This document shows positions 1 through 7,962 of a DNA stretch of 64,000 nucleotides, in pieces. Under the pieces are notes generated by a model that had not been told where the DNA came from, did no database searches, and was given only the letters and a program-made list of their open reading frames with translations. Each line of letters opens with the position of its first letter. Positions within the stretch are counted from its first letter, which is position 1. The stretch is taken from positions 1-64,000 of the forward strand of contig NZ_KE383993.1 of assembly GCF_000423245.1 (NCBI RefSeq), written 5' to 3'. The position numbers were made by a program, and so were the translations under genes. This DNA is from Ligilactobacillus ceti DSM 22408. Lineage in GTDB: Bacteria; Bacillota; Bacilli; Lactobacillales; Lactobacillaceae.

Positions 1-2
1 CT

Positions 3-77
3 CAAATTGAACAAGTTATGTTAGAAGCATTTGAAGAAGAACTAAACAGACGAGAAAAAGAAGCAACTGAAGATTGA
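3..77 (+). CDS. C-terminal end of an unidentified protein (partial)
   Basis: Only the last 24 codons lie in the window, ending in TGA at 75-77. The tail is very acidic and Glu-rich (EEELNRREKEATED). Nothing in it identifies a family. An imperfect hairpin (GGACACAG / TCTGTGCC, about 91-117) follows and may terminate it. A short direct repeat, TGATACC, occurs at about 151-157 and 161-167. Repeats of this kind sometimes lie beside integrase genes, but there is not enough sequence to claim that here. Confidence 0.5.
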   Translation, partial: QIEQVMLEAFEEELNRREKEATED

Positions 78-361
78 TAAACTAGGAAATGGACACAGAG
101 GGGATTTCTTCTGTGCCTATTTCATTATGTAGAATTGAATAAAAATTTCGTGATACCTATTTGATACCAAAAACTTTAAAACTATAAAACAATAGATATA
201 ACACTTATAAAAATAGTAACAAAAATGTATATAAAAATAAAATATAGTGTCATATATTGATAGCTAGGTGTCGAATGGGAATAGACATTAACAAAAATAC
301 TACTGCTTAGAAACTTAGTGAAATAAAGGTTTTGAGCGTTATATATTTTTATAAAAAATTA

Positions 362-401
362 GGAAGCTTAGTAAGTGTAAACTTATTAGCTTCCTTTTTT
401 T
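362..401 (+). terminator. Rho-independent terminator
   Basis: A GGAAGCT...AGCTTCC stem of about 13 pairs with a one-base bulge is followed by a run of seven T. No gene lies directly upstream on the plus strand, so it may end a leftover or non-coding transcript. Confidence 0.7.
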
Positions 402-553
402 ATTGTATATTTATATTTGTTTAAAAGATTATTTTTTCTTTTTTTGATTTATCGACTAATTTTTTTCGAGTTTCCATATTATCTCTTATTTGAATAGCAG
501 CGATATATTCAGTACTATTAATATATAGTAAAAACTTTTACTAATAGTGATGT

Positions 554-602
554 AAAAGCACATAGATTTTAGTTTTAAAAACTAGATTTATGTGCTTTTT
601 TG
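554..602. terminator. Strong, probably bidirectional terminator
   Basis: A long near-perfect hairpin: AAAAGCACATA and AGTTTT pair with AAAACT and TATGTGCTTTTTT. It has A-tracts on one side and T-tracts on the other, so it could work on both strands. It insulates the downstream regulatory cassette from the left. Confidence 0.75.
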
Positions 603-685
603 CGTTTTATTCATTTTTTAAGTGCTATTTTTTATTTTGTAGCTTCTTCCTGTGTTATGAAATCATTTTATTTTTATAGCGAAAT

Positions 686-748
686 GTAAAGTGAACTTGA
701 CTTTTGGGTTTTATAGCTATATTATGAAAGTAAAGCGAGCTTTACTTT
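686..748 (+). promoter_or_regulatory. Promoter bracketed by two related operators
   Basis: A consensus-like promoter, TTGACT (697-702) - 17 bp - TATTAT (720-725), drives the following three-gene cassette. One dyad, GTAAAGTGAACTTGAC (686-701), overlaps the -35 box. A second is a perfect palindrome just after the -10 box: AAAGTAAAGC, GA, GCTTTACTTT (727-748). The two share the GTAAAG/CTTTAC core, which suggests that one dimeric repressor binds both. The likely binder is the Xre-type regulator encoded at 963-1166 (inference). Confidence 0.7.
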
Positions 749-779
749 TGCGGGATTAGAAAGGTAGGAGGTAAATATA

Positions 780-953
780 ATGTTAGATAAAAATATAACG
801 TTTTTTGGAATGCTTTTTTTAGTAATTGGTATGATTATAATGAGATATAATGAAAAAATGAGTTTTTGTAGTGATTTTGTCATTGGGATTATATTTGGAC
901 TTGCAATAGGTTTTTTAATTTTGAGTATTATATTGAGTAGAAAAAGAATTTAG
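780..953 (+). CDS. Small two-helix membrane protein (CylR1-like position)
   Basis: A 57-residue protein with ATG at 780 behind GGTAGGAGG. It has two hydrophobic segments (about residues 8-21 and 34-52) joined by a short polar loop (RYNEKMSFCSD) and a basic end (SRKRI). It is the first gene after the operator-flanked promoter and lies 9 bases before the Xre regulator gene. In the enterococcal cytolysin locus a small membrane protein (CylR1) pairs in the same way with a 66-residue regulator (CylR2). The parallel is one of layout, not proven homology. A role in controlling the regulator is inference. Confidence 0.7.
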   Translation: MLDKNITFFGMLFLVIGMIIMRYNEKMSFCSDFVIGIIFGLAIGFLILSIILSRKRI

Positions 954-962
954 AGGTTGATT

Positions 963-1166
963 ATGAAGAATAAAATTAAAGAGTTGAGGCGATTGAATAA
1001 TATGACACAAGCGGACTTAGCTGATTTAGTCGATACTACAAGACAAACAATAATATCTATTGAAAATGGTAAATATACTGCATCGCTGCCTTTGGCATAT
1101 AAAATTGCAAAAGTGTTTAATTTACAAATAGAAGATGTATTTGATTTCAGTGAGGTGGTGTCATGA
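963..1166 (+). CDS. Xre/CylR2-like DNA-binding regulator
   Basis: A compact 67-residue helix-turn-helix protein with no other domain. The core reads MTQADLADLVDTTRQTIISIE, followed by NGKYTASLPLAYKIAKVF, the typical Xre/HTH_3 layout. Length and pattern match the CylR2/YgzD-type small repressors. The ATG at 963 is preferred over the upstream TTG at 957 because AGAGG (952-956) then sits six bases away. The stop overlaps the next start (ATGA). It probably represses its own operon by binding the dyads at 686-748. Confidence 0.85.
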   Translation: MKNKIKELRRLNNMTQADLADLVDTTRQTIISIENGKYTASLPLAYKIAKVFNLQIEDVFDFSEVVS

Positions 1167-1627
1167 TGGTTAAAATTAAAGTCGAATTAGGAAAGATGAT
1201 AAAACTTTATATGTTATTACTAGTGATGATACCTTGTATCATGTTGGGTATGAGAATATTTTTTATAGGTAATATACTTCCTGGATTAAAAGAGGATTTT
1301 ATTTCTAATGCTGTTGAAGGCTTTTTTATAGGATTTAATATAAGTTTAATGATATTGCTATTTATTAAAATTATGAAAATAAAAATAGCAATAAAAAATG
1401 ATGAAATGATGAAGAAATATTATACATTTATGAACGATGAGAGGAGAGTGTTAATTAAAACTAAGAGTGGAATCCCGCTAAATATTGTTAATGCATATGT
1501 GATTGTTTTAGCATCACATCTATTTCAAGGTATCAATATTTATATAAGTGTTACTTGTTTAATTATAGCTGTTTTAATGATATTTCAAATGATTATATTA
1601 AAGTTTTATTATATGAAAACAATGTAA
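1163..1627 (+). CDS. Four-helix membrane protein of the regulator cassette
   Basis: A 154-residue integral membrane protein of unknown function. Four hydrophobic stretches can be seen (about residues 13-35, 50-68, 107-125 and 128-150) with a basic cytoplasmic stretch between the second and third (KIMKIKIAIKNDEMMKKYY). It is translationally coupled to the Xre regulator by a 4-base overlap, with GAGGTGG as ribosome binding site. Small Xre regulators are often co-transcribed with such membrane proteins, so a shared signalling or immunity role is possible, but nothing in the sequence shows it. Confidence 0.7.
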   Translation: MMVKIKVELGKMIKLYMLLLVMIPCIMLGMRIFFIGNILPGLKEDFISNAVEGFFIGFNISLMILLFIKIMKIKIAIKNDEMMKKYYTFMNDERRVLIKTKSGIPLNIVNAYVIVLASHLFQGINIYISVTCLIIAVLMIFQMIILKFYYMKTM

Positions 1628-1686
1628 AGTATATTTATAGTATTACGATTGATAGTATAAAAACTAAAATTTAATTATGCTTTTGC

Positions 1687-1722
1687 AACACGGCACTCAT
1701 TATGATGGGTGCCGTGTTTTTT
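1687..1722 (+). terminator. Rho-independent terminator of the regulator cassette
   Basis: AACACGGCAC-TCAT-TATG-ATG-GGTGCCGTGTT followed by T6. It is a strong GC-rich stem 60 bases after the last gene of the cassette. Confidence 0.85.
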
Positions 1723-1792
1723 AGCTAAAAATTTCGCTTTTATAAGAAAAAAGTTAATGTATATATAAATGGTTGTATGCAATGTATATTCC

Positions 1793-1822
1793 TTGACTAT
1801 TAATGATAACAACGACTAAAAT
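1793..1822 (+). promoter_or_regulatory. Likely promoter of the capsule cluster
   Basis: TTGACT (1793-1798), 18-bp spacer, TAAAAT (1817-1822), about 70 bases before rmlA. No terminator is visible between this point and 17476, so it may drive the whole cluster. Confidence 0.5.
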
Positions 1823-1893
1823 GTAAATAGTACTCTTAAACAAACGAAAATATCGATAAATATAAATAAAAAAATAAATAGAAAGGCTTGGCT

Positions 1894-2766
1894 ATGAAAG
1901 GAATTATTTTAGCTGGTGGCAGTGGTACCCGACTTTATCCGACCACTAAAGTTATTTCAAAACAATTAATACCCGTTTATGATAAACCGATGATTTATTA
2001 TTCTTTTTCAACATTAATGTTGGCGGGGATTAGAGAAGTTTTGCTTATCACAACTGAAAAAGATTTACCCGCTTATCAGGAACTATTTGGTGATGGTTCA
2101 TGGTTGGGGATGGATATCAGTTATTGTGTTCAGTCGGAACCAAGAGGTGTTGCAGAAGCTTTTATCTTAGGCGAGAAATTTATAGGCAATGATTCTGTAT
2201 GTCTTGTTTTAGGAGATAATTTACTTTGTGGTAATCAAGTTACTGAAATGTTACAAACAGGTACCAAAATTGAAAAAGGTGCCTTGATTTATGGTTACTA
2301 TGTCAATGACCCTAAAGAATTTGGTGTGATTGAATTTGACGAAAATAAAAAAGTGATTTCTATTGAAGAAAAACCACAAGACCCTAAATCAAATTATGCA
2401 ATTCCAGGAATTTATTTTTATGATAATCAAGTCGTTACATATGCTAAAAATTTACAACCATCTTCTCGTGGTGAATTAGAGATTAGTGATTTGAATCAAC
2501 AATATTTAGCTGCAGGAGATTTACAAGTAGAGTTGTTAGGCCGGGGAATTGCCTGGTTAGATACTGGAACTTGTGAAGGTCTGTTAGAGGCTACAAGTTT
2601 CATTTATACCATCCAAAAAAGAACCGGTTTGTATTTAGCTTGTTTGGAAGAAATTGCGTATAAACAAGGTTATATTACACGCGAAGAATTATTAGATTTA
2701 GCGCAACCACTGTGTAAAACGGACTATGGTCGCTATTTATTAACTGTGGCACAAGATGAATTTTAA
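1894..2766 (+). CDS. rmlA: Glucose-1-phosphate thymidylyltransferase
   Basis: A 290-residue nucleotidyltransferase that makes dTDP-glucose from dTTP and glucose-1-phosphate in the cytoplasm. The N-terminus [16 protein letters not shown] is the signature loop, followed by [15 protein letters not shown], the acidic metal site region LVLGDNLL, and the C-terminal WLDTGT motif of the short, homotetrameric RmlA class. The ATG at 1894 is chosen because GAAAGG (1881-1886) fits it. The open frame extends to a TTG at 1888 with worse spacing. It is the first gene of the capsule cluster and is followed directly by rmlB. Confidence 0.93.
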   Translation: MKGIILAGGSGTRLYPTTKVISKQLIPVYDKPMIYYSFSTLMLAGIREVLLITTEKDLPAYQELFGDGSWLGMDISYCVQSEPRGVAEAFILGEKFIGNDSVCLVLGDNLLCGNQVTEMLQTGTKIEKGALIYGYYVNDPKEFGVIEFDENKKVISIEEKPQDPKSNYAIPGIYFYDNQVVTYAKNLQPSSRGELEISDLNQQYLAAGDLQVELLGRGIAWLDTGTCEGLLEATSFIYTIQKRTGLYLACLEEIAYKQGYITREELLDLAQPLCKTDYGRYLLTVAQDEF

Positions 2767-2783
2767 AAAGAAAGTTAGATAGT

Positions 2784-3794
2784 ATGAAGAATATTTTAGT
2801 TACAGGTGGCGCCGGATTTATTGGATCTAATTTCATTAAAATGTTAGTTCGCAAGGGAAGGTATCATATTGTGAATTTAGATGCTTTAACATACGCAGGT
2901 CATTTAGAAAATTTAACTAGTATTGAGAATAATTCTCGTTACACCTTTGTGAAAGGTAATATTTGTGATCAAAATTTAGTAAATAAAATTTTTACGCAAT
3001 ATAAAATTGATACAGTAGTTAATTTCGCTGCTGAAAGTCATGTCGATAATAGCGTTTTGAATCCGGGAATCTTTTTACAAACGAATGTGATGGGTACAGA
3101 GGTTTTATTACAGGCGGCGCAACAAGCCTGGAAATTCGAACCAACAAATCCGCATTCGAAAGAATATTATCCTAATGTGAAATTCTTACAAGTGTCGACA
3201 GACGAAGTGTATGGTTCTTTGGGAGCTGAAGGATTTTTTACGGAGAAAACACCTTTACAACCTAACAGTCCGTATTCAGCGTCGAAAGCAGCGGCTGATT
3301 TATTAGTTCGTTCGTATTTTCAAACGTATGGATTACCAATGAATATTACACGTTGTTCTAATAATTATGGGCCTTATCAATATCCTGAAAAATTAATTCC
3401 ATTAATGATTAATAATGCTTTGCAACAAAAGCAATTACCAATTTATGGAGATGGGCAACAAATTAGAGATTGGTTGTATGTCAGTGATCATTGTGAGGCA
3501 ATCTATACAGTGTTAACTAAAGGCAAAAATGGTGAAATTTACAATATTGGCGGAAATAATGAGAAGTCTAATTTAGAAATTGTACATTTGATTTTGACAG
3601 AATTAGGACAAAATACGTCTTTAATCGAACATGTGATTGATCGTCCGGGGCATGATCGCCGGTATGCGATTGATAATCACAAAATTACAACGGAATTAAA
3701 CTGGCAACCAAAAATTTCGTTTGAACAAGGTATTAAACAAACCATTAATTGGTATCAAGAAAATCGATTATGGTTAGAACAAGTTCAAAAATAA
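2784..3794 (+). CDS. rmlB: dTDP-glucose 4,6-dehydratase
   Basis: A 336-residue extended SDR that converts dTDP-glucose to dTDP-4-keto-6-deoxyglucose. It has the NAD-binding TGGAGFIGS near residue 10, the DALTYAGHLENL signature of RmlB, the catalytic STDEVYG (Thr-Asp-Glu) and the YSASK motif. It lies 17 bases after rmlA. The usual partners rmlC and rmlD are not in this window, so the end product need not be rhamnose. The SDR-like gene at 5840 is one candidate for a later step. Confidence 0.94.
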   Translation: MKNILVTGGAGFIGSNFIKMLVRKGRYHIVNLDALTYAGHLENLTSIENNSRYTFVKGNICDQNLVNKIFTQYKIDTVVNFAAESHVDNSVLNPGIFLQTNVMGTEVLLQAAQQAWKFEPTNPHSKEYYPNVKFLQVSTDEVYGSLGAEGFFTEKTPLQPNSPYSASKAAADLLVRSYFQTYGLPMNITRCSNNYGPYQYPEKLIPLMINNALQQKQLPIYGDGQQIRDWLYVSDHCEAIYTVLTKGKNGEIYNIGGNNEKSNLEIVHLILTELGQNTSLIEHVIDRPGHDRRYAIDNHKITTELNWQPKISFEQGIKQTINWYQENRLWLEQVQK

Positions 3795-3818
3795 CTAAAC
3801 AATGAAAGGAGGATAATG

Positions 3819-4184
3819 ATGACAAAAATATTTAATGAAAAATTTGTATATATACCTTCATTTGTTGATAAAAATCATTTTATAGGATTATTACCTCAAG
3901 CTACTAAAAATATTGCTAAATTTAATTTTGAACATGATAGTGACTATCAATTTGAAGAAAAAGTTTTATATAACAAAACTGAATTACGTGATTATTTAGC
4001 GTGCAATCAAGTGGATAAGATTTATGGTTGTTTAGATAGTGATAATTTAACTGAAGTCCTAGAATTAGTTGAGGCTTTAGGGATTGAAACAGAAATTAAA
4101 ATTAAAAATATCGATCAAGCTACCGAACAAAAACTTTTCGAATTAGTCCGGAATAACCGCAGAATGAAAGTTAAAAGAACATAA
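3819..4184 (+). CDS. Small CoA_binding_3-like protein preceding the priming transferase
   Basis: A 121-residue soluble protein of unknown function. The stretch VLYNKTELRDYL...VDKIYGCLDSDNLTEVLELVEALGIETEIK resembles the end of the regulatory Rossmann-like domain (CoA_binding_3) that normally sits N-terminal to the catalytic part of polyprenyl-phosphate sugar transferases. The next gene encodes just that catalytic part, so this may be the same domain as a separate protein. The second of two adjacent ATGs (3819) is preferred: AAGGAGG (3806-3812) is six bases from it and only three from the first. The assignment rests on reading the motif, not on a search. Confidence 0.6.
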   Translation: MTKIFNEKFVYIPSFVDKNHFIGLLPQATKNIAKFNFEHDSDYQFEEKVLYNKTELRDYLACNQVDKIYGCLDSDNLTEVLELVEALGIETEIKIKNIDQATEQKLFELVRNNRRMKVKRT

Positions 4185-4205
4185 CATGGCCTTGTATTAA
4201 GAATT

Positions 4206-4823
4206 GTGCGGATGTGTTATGTTAAACAAGTCATGAAACGTGGTGCAGATATTGTTGGTTCTTTATTTGGGATGATTTTATTTATGATTACATATATTTT
4301 GGTGTATCCAATTATCAAGATTCAGTCACCCGGACCAATTTTATTTAAGCAAAAGCGAGTTGGCAAAAACGGAAAAATTTTTAATTTATATAAATTCCGT
4401 AGTATGCATGTTGGTTCAGAACAAGCTTTGGAAGCTTTAAAAATTAAAAATCAATATAATAATGAATACATGTTTAAAATTCAAAATGATCCCCGGATCT
4501 ATCCTTTTGGTCGATTTATGCGGAAATATTCTTTAGATGAACTTCCGCAATTTTGGAATGTTTTAAAAGGTGATATGTCATTAGTGGGGACACGTCCGCC
4601 GATTGTTTCGGAATACGAAAAATATGAATTGCAATATTTTAAACGTTTAACTATTAAACCTGGGATTACAGGTATTTGGCAAGTGACGGGACGAAATCGT
4701 TTTTTAGATTTTGAAGATGTGATTAAAATGGATGTTAGTTATATTAATAACATGAGTTTTTTACTAGATGTAAAAATATTATGTAAAACAATTGCAGTCG
4801 TTATTCGTAAAGAAGGTCACTAA
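4206..4823 (+). CDS. Priming polyprenyl-phosphate sugar phosphotransferase
   Basis: A 205-residue bacterial sugar transferase that moves a hexose-1-phosphate from a UDP-sugar to undecaprenyl phosphate, the first membrane step of repeat-unit synthesis. It has one N-terminal hydrophobic segment (about residues 16-37), then IQSPGPILFKQKRVG, LYKFRSM, DELPQFWNVLKGDMSLVG, TRPP and KPGITGIWQVTGR, all hallmarks of the WbaP/CpsE catalytic domain. The N-terminal membrane and CoA-binding domains of full-length CpsE are absent. The start is uncertain: GTG 4206, ATG 4212 and ATG 4233 all lack a good ribosome binding site. The sugar cannot be told from sequence. Confidence 0.9.
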   Translation: MRMCYVKQVMKRGADIVGSLFGMILFMITYILVYPIIKIQSPGPILFKQKRVGKNGKIFNLYKFRSMHVGSEQALEALKIKNQYNNEYMFKIQNDPRIYPFGRFMRKYSLDELPQFWNVLKGDMSLVGTRPPIVSEYEKYELQYFKRLTIKPGITGIWQVTGRNRFLDFEDVIKMDVSYINNMSFLLDVKILCKTIAVVIRKEGH

Positions 4824-4856
4824 AAAAGAAAAATTAGATTTGAAGGAGGAAAAAGT

Positions 4857-5342
4857 TTGAAGAAACGGCGAAAAACAGTAACTGCTCAAAATGTTAAAGT
4901 TGCTTTAGTCGGTTCTAGTGGGGGGCATTTAGCACATTTAGTTTTATTGCAACCTTATTGGGAAGATAAAGAACGTTTCTGGGTAACTTTTGATAAACAA
5001 GATGCACGCAGTATTTTAAAAAATGAAAAAATGTATGCAGCTTATTTTCCAACTAATCGTAATCTAGTTAATCTTTTACGTAATACGATCGTTGCTTGGC
5101 GTGTTTTACGGCAAGAAAAACCTGATTTAATTATTTCTTCAGGTGCTGCAGTAGCAGTTCCCTTTTTCTATGTGGGAAAATTATTGGGAATGAAGACGGT
5201 GTTTATAGAAGTGTTTGATCGAACAGATCGAAAAACTTTAACCGGGCGCTTAGTATACCCAATTACTGATGTTTTTATTGTCCAACATGATTCGATGAAA
5301 AAAGTTTATCCAAAAGCGATTAATTTGGGGAGTATTTATTAA
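4857..5342 (+). CDS. Alg14/Cps14F-like glycosyltransferase subunit
   Basis: A 161-residue protein of the Alg14 family, known in streptococci as Cps14F/EpsF-type, the membrane-recruiting partner of a glycosyltransferase. The signature VGSSGGHLAHL is at about residues 18-28. A hydrophobic patch, VAVPFFYVGKLLGMKTVFIEVF, follows near residue 100. TTG at 4857 is a well-supported start: AAGGAGGA (4843-4850) is six bases upstream and there is no early in-frame ATG. Its stop overlaps the next gene by one base (TAATG), so the two subunits are translationally coupled. Confidence 0.88.
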   Translation: MKKRRKTVTAQNVKVALVGSSGGHLAHLVLLQPYWEDKERFWVTFDKQDARSILKNEKMYAAYFPTNRNLVNLLRNTIVAWRVLRQEKPDLIISSGAAVAVPFFYVGKLLGMKTVFIEVFDRTDRKTLTGRLVYPITDVFIVQHDSMKKVYPKAINLGSIY

Positions 5343-5824
5343 TGATATTTTTAACAGTGGGTACACATGAACAACAATTTAATCGATTATTAAAAGCTGT
5401 CGATGAATTGAAAGGTAAAGGTGTGATTCAAGAAGAAGTTATTATGCAGACGGGATATAGTGATTATCAACCTCGTTATTGTCAAGCACAAGCCTTTATA
5501 CCGTATGATGATTTGGTAGCATTAATCAAAAAAGCTCGCTTAACTATTACGCATGGGGGGCCATCTAGCTTTTTATTACCATTATCATTTAAAAAGCAAG
5601 TCTTAGTTGTGCCACGACAAAAAGAATATGGTGAGCATATCAATAATCATCAAGTGGAATTTATTGAGTATTTAAATCAGCATAATTTAGTAATTCCATA
5701 TTTAAAAGATATTTCGCAATTAGAACACTATTTAAATCAAGCGACACCCGTTGCAGTTTATCCCTTTAATAATCAGCAATTTAATCAGGCGTTTAAAAAA
5801 GAAGTCGATCAACTTTTTGATTAA
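5342..5824 (+). CDS. Alg13/Cps14G-like glycosyltransferase catalytic subunit
   Basis: A 160-residue GT28-type C-terminal domain. It has IFLTVGTHEQQFNRLL at the start and the UDP-sugar site ITHGGPSSFLLPL near residue 72, followed by the family pattern VVPRQKEYGEHINNHQ. In the pneumococcal type 14 system the homologous pair adds a beta-1,4-linked galactose to the lipid-linked glucose. The same role here is inference. It forms a heterodimer with the product of the preceding gene. Confidence 0.9.
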   Translation: MIFLTVGTHEQQFNRLLKAVDELKGKGVIQEEVIMQTGYSDYQPRYCQAQAFIPYDDLVALIKKARLTITHGGPSSFLLPLSFKKQVLVVPRQKEYGEHINNHQVEFIEYLNQHNLVIPYLKDISQLEHYLNQATPVAVYPFNNQQFNQAFKKEVDQLFD

Positions 5825-5839
5825 AGGAGAATAGGAGCT

Positions 5840-6508
5840 ATGATTATTGGTAATGGCATGATGGCACATGCTTTTTATGATACACCGCATGAAGATTTAG
5901 TGATTTTTGCTTCGGGAGTATCCAATTCAAAAGAAACTAAGTTCACAGAATATCAACGTGAACTTGATTTGTTGCAAGCAACGATCAAAAAGTATCCAGA
6001 GAAGAAATTGCTTTATTTTTCAACTGCTAGTATTTATGATCAAACTAAAAGTACTAGTGCTTATGTACAATTTAAATTAAAAGTTGAACAATTAATTCAA
6101 ACTACTTGTCAGCATTATTTGGTTTTTCGAGTAGGCAATGTTTTTGCGCACACAGGAAATCCTGCTAATATGTTGAATTATTTTAAAGCAAGTTTACAAA
6201 CACAACAAAAAATTAACTTACAAAAGAAAACACAACGCGTTATGATTGATATTGATGATTTAGTTTTATTTGTAATGCAACAAGCTAATTTACAAGATAA
6301 TCAAGTGCTGGATTGTTACTATCCATATAAATATGAAGTTGGACAAATTTATCTAGCATTATCAGCTGCTTTGCAAAAAGAACCACAATATCAACTTTCC
6401 AACCAAACAGCATATTATCCACAACCAATCCCTGAGTATTTAAAGGGATTTTTTATCATTAAAGATGCTGAAGTTTATTTGAATCAAACGATTAAAAAAT
6501 ATCTGTGA
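5840..6508 (+). CDS. Shortened NAD(P)-dependent sugar reductase/epimerase-like protein
   Basis: A 222-residue SDR-like protein. The nucleotide-binding loop is reduced to IIGNGMMAHAF. A catalytic-like FSTASIYD and a Tyr-x3-Lys pair (YVQFK) are present near residues 65-82, followed by FRVGNVFA. It is about 90 residues shorter than rmlD or galE products, mainly in the N-terminal Rossmann half. In this setting it could reduce the 4-keto sugar made by RmlB, but substrate and even activity are unproven. Ribosome binding site AGGAG lies seven bases before ATG 5840. Confidence 0.6.
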   Translation: MIIGNGMMAHAFYDTPHEDLVIFASGVSNSKETKFTEYQRELDLLQATIKKYPEKKLLYFSTASIYDQTKSTSAYVQFKLKVEQLIQTTCQHYLVFRVGNVFAHTGNPANMLNYFKASLQTQQKINLQKKTQRVMIDIDDLVLFVMQQANLQDNQVLDCYYPYKYEVGQIYLALSAALQKEPQYQLSNQTAYYPQPIPEYLKGFFIIKDAEVYLNQTIKKYL

Positions 6509-6528
6509 ACAGATTGAAAGGATTAATT

Positions 6529-7257
6529 ATGATTGACATTCATTCCCATATTTTATTTGCAGTTGATGACGGTGCTGTGGATTTAGCAGAGTCAATGGCT
6601 TTAATAGCTGATAGTTATCAACAAGGTGTGCGGACAATTATTGTAACTCCGCATAAAAGAAAAAATATGTTTGAAGCGACTAATACACAAATTTCTGAAA
6701 ATTTTAGTGTGTTAAAACACGCTATTCAGCAGCAATATCCTGATTTAAAGCTTTATTTAGGGAATGAAATTTATTATACTTCAGATGTATTTACAAAATT
6801 AAAGCAAAAAAATTATTTTACGTTAGCTGAAACCAATTTTGTTTTAGTGGAATTTGCCTATGAAAGTACATATCAAGAAATTTATACGGCAATTCGTGAA
6901 ATTTTATCATTGGGTTTACGTCCTGTGTTAGCACATGTTGAACGGTATGATGCTTTAGCTTTACATAAGGAACGTTTTTTTGAGTTACGTGAGTTAGGTT
7001 GTTTGATACAAATTAATGCCGCTAGTGTTTTACCAGCAAAATTGTTTAATGATCCATTGAAAGTTTTTAAAAAGCGGACACAATTTTGTTTGAAAGCAGA
7101 TCTAGTCGATTTTGTGGCGAGTGATGTGCATCATTTAGATCAACGTAAAAATTATTTACAAGCAGCTTACCAACAAATTCAGAAAAAATACGGAACTCAA
7201 AGAGCACAAGATTTATTTGAAATGAATCAAAAGAAAATATTACTAGAAAGGGATTAA
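6529..7257 (+). CDS. cpsB: Capsule tyrosine-protein phosphatase (PHP family, CpsB)
   Basis: A 242-residue PHP-family metal-dependent phosphatase that removes phosphate from the CpsD kinase. The metal-binding MIDIHSHIL begins at ATG 6529, with VDDGA following. Later motifs are VTPHK, GNEIYY, LAHVERY and ASDVHH, which supply the remaining His/Asp ligands. ATG 6529 is chosen over GTG 6505 because GAAAGGA lies six bases before it and homologues start at this point. It is followed by cpsC and cpsD, with which it forms the chain-length control module. Confidence 0.93.
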   Translation: MIDIHSHILFAVDDGAVDLAESMALIADSYQQGVRTIIVTPHKRKNMFEATNTQISENFSVLKHAIQQQYPDLKLYLGNEIYYTSDVFTKLKQKNYFTLAETNFVLVEFAYESTYQEIYTAIREILSLGLRPVLAHVERYDALALHKERFFELRELGCLIQINAASVLPAKLFNDPLKVFKKRTQFCLKADLVDFVASDVHHLDQRKNYLQAAYQQIQKKYGTQRAQDLFEMNQKKILLERD

Positions 7258-7261
7258 TTGC

Positions 7262-7954
7262 ATGAATAAAGATTGTAAAAGTGAATATGTTGAAATTAAT
7301 ATCAGCAAAATTTTACGTCAGATTTGGGCGAAAAAAATAGCAATCATTATCTTTACGGCTTTTATGACAGCGGGAGCATATTTGGTGAGTGCTTATGTTT
7401 TAACGCCCGTTTATCAAGCAACAACTAAAATGTATATTTTAACTCAACCAGATAATAAACAAGTTACAACACAAGACTTACAAGCCGGAAGTTATTTGAT
7501 TGAAGATTATAAAGAAATAATTTTGTCGAATAATATTTTGGAAGATGTAATCGATCGCAAAGATTTAAAGCTGACACCACAAGAATTACGCAAGAAAATT
7601 AAGATTAATATTCCACCAAGCACACGAATTTTAACAATCGAAGTGAAAGATAAAGATCCACAACAAGCCAAAAACTTGGCTAATAGTGTACGTGAAGTAG
7701 GAATTGACAAAATTGAGGAAATAACTAAAACGCATGATATTACCGTTTTAGAAAAAGCCCAAGTTCCGCAAAAACCAATTGCACCCAAGGTTCATAAAAT
7801 TACTTTATTAACACTAGGAATTAGTTTAGTAGTGTCGGTGGTCAGTGTCGGTCTGGCAGAATTATTTAATAATAAAGTTGTTGTACCAGAAGATATTGAA
7901 GATGAATTACAAGTACCATTTTTGGGGTATGTACCATTACACAAAAGAAAGTAG
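7262..7954 (+). CDS. cpsC: Capsule chain-length regulator / kinase activator (CpsC, Wzz family)
   Basis: A 230-residue membrane protein. One transmembrane helix (about residues 26-47) precedes the extracytoplasmic Wzz domain (YQATTKMYILTQ, then VIDRKDLKLTPQEL). A second helix (about 178-197) is preceded by the proline-rich VPQKPIAPKVHK that marks the Wzz family. The cytoplasmic tail docks and activates the CpsD kinase in Firmicutes. It sits four bases after cpsB and eight before cpsD. Confidence 0.92.
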   Translation: MNKDCKSEYVEINISKILRQIWAKKIAIIIFTAFMTAGAYLVSAYVLTPVYQATTKMYILTQPDNKQVTTQDLQAGSYLIEDYKEIILSNNILEDVIDRKDLKLTPQELRKKIKINIPPSTRILTIEVKDKDPQQAKNLANSVREVGIDKIEEITKTHDITVLEKAQVPQKPIAPKVHKITLLTLGISLVVSVVSVGLAELFNNKVVVPEDIEDELQVPFLGYVPLHKRK

Positions 7955-7962
7955 ATAAAAAT

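Larger units (their letters stand above)
78..685. other. AT-rich gene-poor region
   Basis: About 600 bases without a credible gene: no open frame with a ribosome binding site on either strand. It holds two strong terminator hairpins (separate entries) and, between them, a perfect inverted repeat AGTAAAA-AC-TTTTACT at 527-542. Composition is more AT-rich than the capsule cluster that follows. It may be the edge of an acquired segment, but no transposase or integrase is visible. Confidence 0.5.
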
